Shown: piece by piece, positions 60,459-64,000 of the stretch
Position numbering within the stretch: position 1 is the stretch's first letter
Layout of the letters: each line of letters opens with the position of its first letter
Position numbers and translations under genes: made by a program
From: Arsukibacterium sp. UBA3155
GTDB taxonomy: Bacteria; Pseudomonadota; Gammaproteobacteria; Enterobacterales; Alteromonadaceae
NCBI GenBank assembly: GCA_002364615.1
Contig: DEYP01000030.1
Location: forward strand, 39,589 to 103,588
Direction of reading: 5' to 3'
DNA length: 64,000 nucleotides
Notes under the pieces: generated by a model
What the model saw: the letters and a program-made list of their open reading frames with translations, nothing else
Told to the model about the DNA's origin: nothing
Databases searched by the model: none

Positions 60459-60674
60459 CTAGTCGCTGAGAATAAGAACCACGATAACCAGTAATGCAGC
60501 CGCCGCCAACTGTGTCAATGTCAGTAACGGCAACAGCGTACGTTCCGTGTTTAGCAGGCTGTTGTAAGCCAACATCAGCAGCGGGGCAGGCAAGCAAAAC
60601 AGAGCTATAACCACGCTGCGGCGATACTGCCGCAGCCAGAGTCTGATTTTTTGTTTTAATGTCAGTTTCAGCAT
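60459..60674 (-). CDS. 71-aa membrane protein behind the ECF sigma factor
   Basis: A basic cytosolic N-terminus (LKLTLKQKIRLWLRQYRRS) leads into two hydrophobic helices (VVIALFCLPAPLLMLAY and LTQLAAAALLVIVVLIL). AGGAG lies 9 bases before the ATG, and the start overlaps the sigma factor end by 7 bases. It could be a minimal membrane anchor or anti-sigma-like protein, but lacks any zinc or ASD motif; that role is speculation. Confidence 0.65.
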   Translation of the reverse strand: MLKLTLKQKIRLWLRQYRRSVVIALFCLPAPLLMLAYNSLLNTERTLLPLLTLTQLAAAALLVIVVLILSD

Positions 60675-61210
60675 TGAGCGTTACTCCTGTCCAGCGTCGT
60701 TCGCGCCTGCATCATATAGGTTTTTACGCTACCCAACGGGATCTGCATTTTATCGGCAATTTCAGTTTGCGAATAACCATAAAACTCGGCATAAACAAAA
60801 ACTTGCTGTTGAATGGTTGATAAAGACGCAATCAGCGTAGCGGCATCCAGCTGTGCGGCTGTGTTGTCAGTATGGCTAAGCGTACCGGCTTCTGCAGCGA
60901 ACCAACGCTGTTTAAGGGCAGAGAAAATATTACCTGAGCGTTTAGCCTGCAACATTTCATTGATAGCAATCCGCAGTAACCAGGTAGAAAACTGCGCTTG
61001 TTGCTGAAACTGCTGAATATTTAAAAAGGCCTTAACATACGTTTCTTGCACCAAATCATCAATATCTTGGCGTTGTTCGGCAGATTTAAACGCCAAAAAA
61101 CCGCGCAACTTATTGTCATAACGGCTGAACAGCTCATTAAAAGCTGTCGTATCTCCCGACACCTGCACTATGGCAACCAGTTGCTCAACCGAGGCCTGTT
61201 TTAGCGACAC
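60668..61210 (-). CDS. ECF RNA polymerase sigma factor
   Basis: A 180-residue sigma-70 family protein. Region 2 shows FNELFSRYDNKLRGFLAFKS and DIDDLVQETYVKAFLNIQQF; region 4 shows QQVFVYAEFYGYSQTEIADK and PLGSVKTYMMQARTTL with the HTH. It directs RNA polymerase to a small regulon. The GTG start at 61210 is preferred; AAGA precedes it. No classic anti-sigma gene (zinc-binding ASD) follows; instead two tiny membrane proteins do. Upstream neighbours are DUF6249 and a serine hydrolase in the same transcript. Confidence 0.93.
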   Translation of the reverse strand: MSLKQASVEQLVAIVQVSGDTTAFNELFSRYDNKLRGFLAFKSAEQRQDIDDLVQETYVKAFLNIQQFQQQAQFSTWLLRIAINEMLQAKRSGNIFSALKQRWFAAEAGTLSHTDNTAAQLDAATLIASLSTIQQQVFVYAEFYGYSQTEIADKMQIPLGSVKTYMMQARTTLDRSNAQC

Positions 61211-61219
61211 AGCATGGTC

Positions 61220-61612
61220 TTAATACAGCCGTTGCCGTTCAAGCCGGGCCAGCAGCAAAAACGCCAGCCCTAACAACGCCGGCAAGATGGCTATGCCGTT
61301 TAAGGCATCGTTTAAATCCAGATTGCCATTTTGACGAAAATCGGCAAAGTAGGAAAACGCCAGAATGCTGGCTGACAACACCAACAAAAATACACCTTTA
61401 CGGGTATCACGGTTTGCTGAGAAAAAGTGCCGCGCCACTTCACGGATTGTTTCCGGCGGCAACGTTAGCTGTTGTTGTAATGAGCGTTCTATCATCTGCA
61501 AAAACAGGCGTTTTTTCTTGTAGTTATACAGCAGTATTAACCCCATCAGCGCGACCAACGCGCTGAAGACGATAAGCGGAACCAAAATCTCTGCCCATTC
61601 TAGTCCATTCAT
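61220..61612 (-). CDS. DUF6249-like membrane protein
   Basis: A 130-residue protein with one N-terminal helix (VPLIVFSALVALMGLILLYN), a cytosolic coiled stretch (LQMIERSLQQQLTLPPETIR), and two C-terminal helices. The layout matches DUF6249 proteins, often found next to ECF sigma factors. It lies 9 bp before the sigma gene and 6 bp after the serine hydrolase, firmly in the operon. Possible role in sensing or sigma control. Confidence 0.75.
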   Translation of the reverse strand: MNGLEWAEILVPLIVFSALVALMGLILLYNYKKKRLFLQMIERSLQQQLTLPPETIREVARHFFSANRDTRKGVFLLVLSASILAFSYFADFRQNGNLDLNDALNGIAILPALLGLAFLLLARLERQRLY

Positions 61613-61618
61613 ACTTAT

Positions 61619-63106
61619 TTAATTTCGTTGCCAAAGTTCTGCACCAAGGTACAGCTGCGGCAGAAGTTGTTCAAGTACCGCTGTGGCATTATCGCCATTC
61701 ATAAAAATAACATAACCGTTTTGGCTTTGTGGTGAAAACACAGCTAAGGTGGACACGCCAGGATCACGGCCGCTATGCAGCAACAACGATTGCTCACCCG
61801 GGAAACCACTGAAAATCTCCCAGCCCAAGCCGAAATAATGTTGAGGCCCAATGCCGACATGATGCGCTTGCATGTCCTGGTACACTGCCGGCATTGCTTG
61901 CTGTTGCGCCATAACAAACACCATAAATTTGCTGTAATCGTCTACCGTGCTGATCAAATTGGCGGCGGCATTTGCCTTGTAGTATCTCTCTGTCTCAAAC
62001 GCCTTGCCGTTGCTGTCGTGGTTGCGGGCGTAGCGGTGTTCATTCACTCCTTGTGACCACCAAAAATAGGTATCGGTCATACCGGCCGGTTCAAATACAT
62101 ATTGCTGTGCCAGGGCTTCCAGCGATTGGCCAAATTTATGCTCCAGCGCCCGGCGAAGATATTCAAAGCCTTCACCAGAATACTGATGTTGCGTGCCGGG
62201 TTTAAACTGAAAGCGTAACCTGTTGTCTGTTTCCAGATAGCGCCAGTTGGCAAAGCCGGTTTGGTGCGTCAGCACAATTCGGGGTGTCAGCAACAAATGC
62301 TTTGGGTCAGCTTTAAGGTCCGGGTCAACCCAGTAGTCTGCAAGAGGTTCATCAAGCTGAAGTTTGCCTGCATTAACAAGCCGCAGCGTCAGCATGGTTA
62401 CCACTGGTTTGGTTAACGATGCCACTTTAAACAGGGTATTTTGCGGTGCTGTAGTATCCGGCGTAAGCTCGCCATATACTTGAGTCGATAGCAGTTTGCC
62501 ATGCTCAATAATGCCCAGGCCCAGCGCGGGCACCTTATTTTGGTGTAGCAAGCTGATAATAGCTGCCGCTTGAATATTGCTGTTAACGACCTCAGCCGGC
62601 TGATGATCATAACTGAGCACATCGCTAAGCTGCCAATCGTCTCCAGCCTTTAACCAGACCGAAGTAAACCGAGCCGTGCCGGTTAGCTGGTCTGGTTTTC
62701 CCGCTTCACGCAAATAAAACTGATGTTGCCCATGCTGCACTGCACCATACAATATGCCGTCACGATGCAGCGGAAAGGTACTCAAACTGTCGGCGGCTAA
62801 TTTGCGGATGGGCTTGTTCGCCATATCACCACAAATATATTTTTGCGTGTTTTGCATAAACAAAGCTTTATTCTGAAAACCACTTTTGTCGTGATAAAAC
62901 CTCAGCTCAGGGCTGACAGTTGCGTCCAGATAAGCGATATCACACTCGTTAAAGCCACGCTGAAAAAACAAAGCGTCTTGTTGCGCTAGTTCATCATGCA
63001 GGCTCATATCTTGTATGCGGGTATCGGTTGCCGCGGCGAAAGGGCTTGTTGCCAGCAGTACGGCAGCAAAAAAAAGGTGCCGGGAAACAGTATTTAAAAG
63101 CGTCAT
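61619..63106 (-). CDS. exported serine hydrolase fused to an NTF2-like domain
   Basis: A 495-residue protein with a signal peptide (MTLLNTVSRHLFFAAVLLAT, cut after AAA). Residues 35-165 form an NTF2/DUF4440-like domain (FNECDIAYLDATVSPELRFY, LKAGDDWQLSDVLSYDHQ). Residues 180-495 are beta-lactamase-family: SLTK nucleophile (FKVASLTKPVVTMLTLRL), YSGEG at the YxN site and LLHSGRDPG at the KTG site. AGGAT precedes the ATG. First gene of the ECF sigma operon; a cell-envelope substrate is likely but unproven. Confidence 0.87.
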   Translation of the reverse strand: MTLLNTVSRHLFFAAVLLATSPFAAATDTRIQDMSLHDELAQQDALFFQRGFNECDIAYLDATVSPELRFYHDKSGFQNKALFMQNTQKYICGDMANKPIRKLAADSLSTFPLHRDGILYGAVQHGQHQFYLREAGKPDQLTGTARFTSVWLKAGDDWQLSDVLSYDHQPAEVVNSNIQAAAIISLLHQNKVPALGLGIIEHGKLLSTQVYGELTPDTTAPQNTLFKVASLTKPVVTMLTLRLVNAGKLQLDEPLADYWVDPDLKADPKHLLLTPRIVLTHQTGFANWRYLETDNRLRFQFKPGTQHQYSGEGFEYLRRALEHKFGQSLEALAQQYVFEPAGMTDTYFWWSQGVNEHRYARNHDSNGKAFETERYYKANAAANLISTVDDYSKFMVFVMAQQQAMPAVYQDMQAHHVGIGPQHYFGLGWEIFSGFPGEQSLLLHSGRDPGVSTLAVFSPQSQNGYVIFMNGDNATAVLEQLLPQLYLGAELWQRN

Positions 63107-63190
63107 ATCATATCCTGTGAGTTAATTTAAAACTTAGATGCACTCAGGATCTGATTTGGATTTAATAATAGAAAATAAATTTTGTTGCTG

Positions 63191-63290
63191 AAGCCTCTAG
63201 GGTCAGGTCTTGCTTATTGCCTTTCAAGCCTCTAGGGTCAGGTCTTGCTTATTGCCTTTCTGGATTGGCAAAAGGCAAGACCTGCGCCTT
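63191..63290. repeat. palindromic REP-like repeat with a tandem 35-bp duplication
   Basis: The left arm AAGCCTCTAGGGTCAGGTCT then TGCTTATTGCCTTTC occurs twice in perfect tandem (63191-63225 and 63226-63260). The right arm GGCAAAAGGCAAGACCTG follows at 63267-63284. Confidence 0.8.
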
Positions 63291-63349
63291 CACTTCTATT
63301 TTTCCTTACTATACTCAACCATACCTATATGTTGGCAATAATAAAAAAT

Positions 63350-63865
63350 ATGAAGAACATAAATTTTATTTTTCTCGCAGTAATTTTGCTTAGCTGTGCT
63401 CAAAAAGAAGAAAAAACTACAACGATGGCAACTTCAACCACACAGGAACAACCTCAAATAACGGTTGAAGATAACCTGGCCATTAAAAATATTATTGATA
63501 CCCACTCAAAAAGTGGCAATTTTGAGGAAAGGGAAAAAATATGGTCGGAAGATGGTCGGTGGTTACAAGCGTTTGGCCGGGTATTTCGTGGTAAAGATAC
63601 CATAAAGAATTTTGAACAAAAATTACACTCAAACGCAGGTTTTGCTGCATCAAATGTGAATGTCAGGCGTGATCCTGAAATAAAATTTTTAAGACCTGAC
63701 GTGGTGGTAGTTCATCAATATCATGAGAGGGAAGGACAAGTTATCAATGGCGTGGTAACCCCAACACGAAGAATAAATACAACCTATATTATCACAAAAG
63801 AAAACGGAACCTGGCTACTTAGAGATAAAGTCACTATGGATGAACGTCAGCGAAGTACAAACTAA
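63350..63865 (+). CDS. NTF2-like lipoprotein (DUF4440/SgcJ-like)
   Basis: A 171-residue protein with a short lipoprotein signal (MKNINFIFLAVILLSCAQ, lipobox LLSC). The mature part has NTF2-like features (NLAIKNIIDTHSKSGNFEER, IWSEDGRWLQAFGRVFRG, TTYIITKENGTWLLRDK). Function unknown; these small domains bind hydrophobic ligands or associate with enzymes. The ATG at 63350 is chosen because the signal peptide starts there; an alternative lies 7 codons upstream and neither has a ribosome site. Confidence 0.75.
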   Translation: MKNINFIFLAVILLSCAQKEEKTTTMATSTTQEQPQITVEDNLAIKNIIDTHSKSGNFEEREKIWSEDGRWLQAFGRVFRGKDTIKNFEQKLHSNAGFAASNVNVRRDPEIKFLRPDVVVVHQYHEREGQVINGVVTPTRRINTTYIITKENGTWLLRDKVTMDERQRSTN

Positions 63866-63912
63866 GGGAGCAGACCCAATCTCATATTTAATTATTAGGG
63901 TCAGATCCTGAG
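63866..63912. repeat. related palindromic repeat
   Basis: GGGAGCAGACCCAATCT and AGGGTCAGATCCTGAG, a variant of the GGGTCAGGTCT repeats at 53698, 57612 and 63191, directly after the lipoprotein gene. Confidence 0.5.
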
Positions 63913-64000
63913 GGATCCCCACGAATTTAACGCCTGTATTCAATGTTGTAACTCGTCTTATCCAGCAAGTGTTTACAGTGGCGCAAGGTATTGCGCCACT

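Noticed and set aside
1-64000. CRISPR arrays, tRNA or rRNA genes, phage genes
   Set aside because: None seen: no regularly spaced repeats, no cloverleaf-like stretches recognised, and no structural phage genes.

Overview
The window looks like chromosomal DNA of a free-living aquatic gammaproteobacterium, most like the Alteromonadales/Chromatiales group around Rheinheimera, Alishewanella and Arsukibacterium. This is an inference from gene families (AcpH, CreA, Rnk, RhlE, YqjG-type reductase, a TonB-dependent sugar receptor with amylosucrase, PEP-CTERM, exported KatG), not a database match. No rRNA, tRNA, CRISPR array, phage block or intact transposase gene was seen. Genes are dense, lie on both strands, and mostly form one- to three-gene units.

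Region by region: 1-10 kb holds housekeeping and accessory enzymes (TPR fragment, hydrolases, glutathionyl-hydroquinone reductase, AcpH, a FIST sensor protein, a PBP4B-like serine hydrolase, an ABC exporter). 10-17 kb holds a methyltransferase, two convergent XRE-regulator/membrane-protein modules, a histidine phosphatase, a GNAT enzyme, a SatD/DUF3307 pair with a conspicuous double operator, and an RNase J-like hydrolase. 17-25.7 kb is a complete sucrose-use locus: TonB-dependent receptor, LacI-family regulator, MFS transporter, amylosucrase and fructokinase, tied together by repeated CTTAAACGTTTAAG-like operators. 25.7-30 kb has an exported catalase-peroxidase between two potassium-channel-type genes, then a PEP-CTERM protein behind a sigma-54-like promoter. 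30-39 kb has an RNA helicase, small DUF genes, MipA, a tandem Rnk pair, and two DJ-1/PfpI proteins.

39-64 kb is the accessory part. A DUF4236 gene has the hallmarks of an integron gene cassette, with an attC-like site containing the stop codon and a matching cassette 5' core. It sits between two esterase-TPR genes. Nearby are a serine hydrolase, an NTF2-like protein, a ParDE toxin-antitoxin pair, a PhzF pseudogene, three copies of a roughly 200-bp intergenic repeat, a truncated cupin next to an IS-end-like repeat, palindromic REP-like repeats, and several small genes. Two compact operons stand out: L,D-transpeptidase / 50-aa secreted peptide / serine hydrolase, and serine hydrolase-NTF2 fusion / DUF6249 / ECF sigma factor / two very small membrane proteins.

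Many start codons were set by Shine-Dalgarno position, signal peptide start or translational coupling rather than by longest reading frame. Functional names rest on motif recognition by eye.
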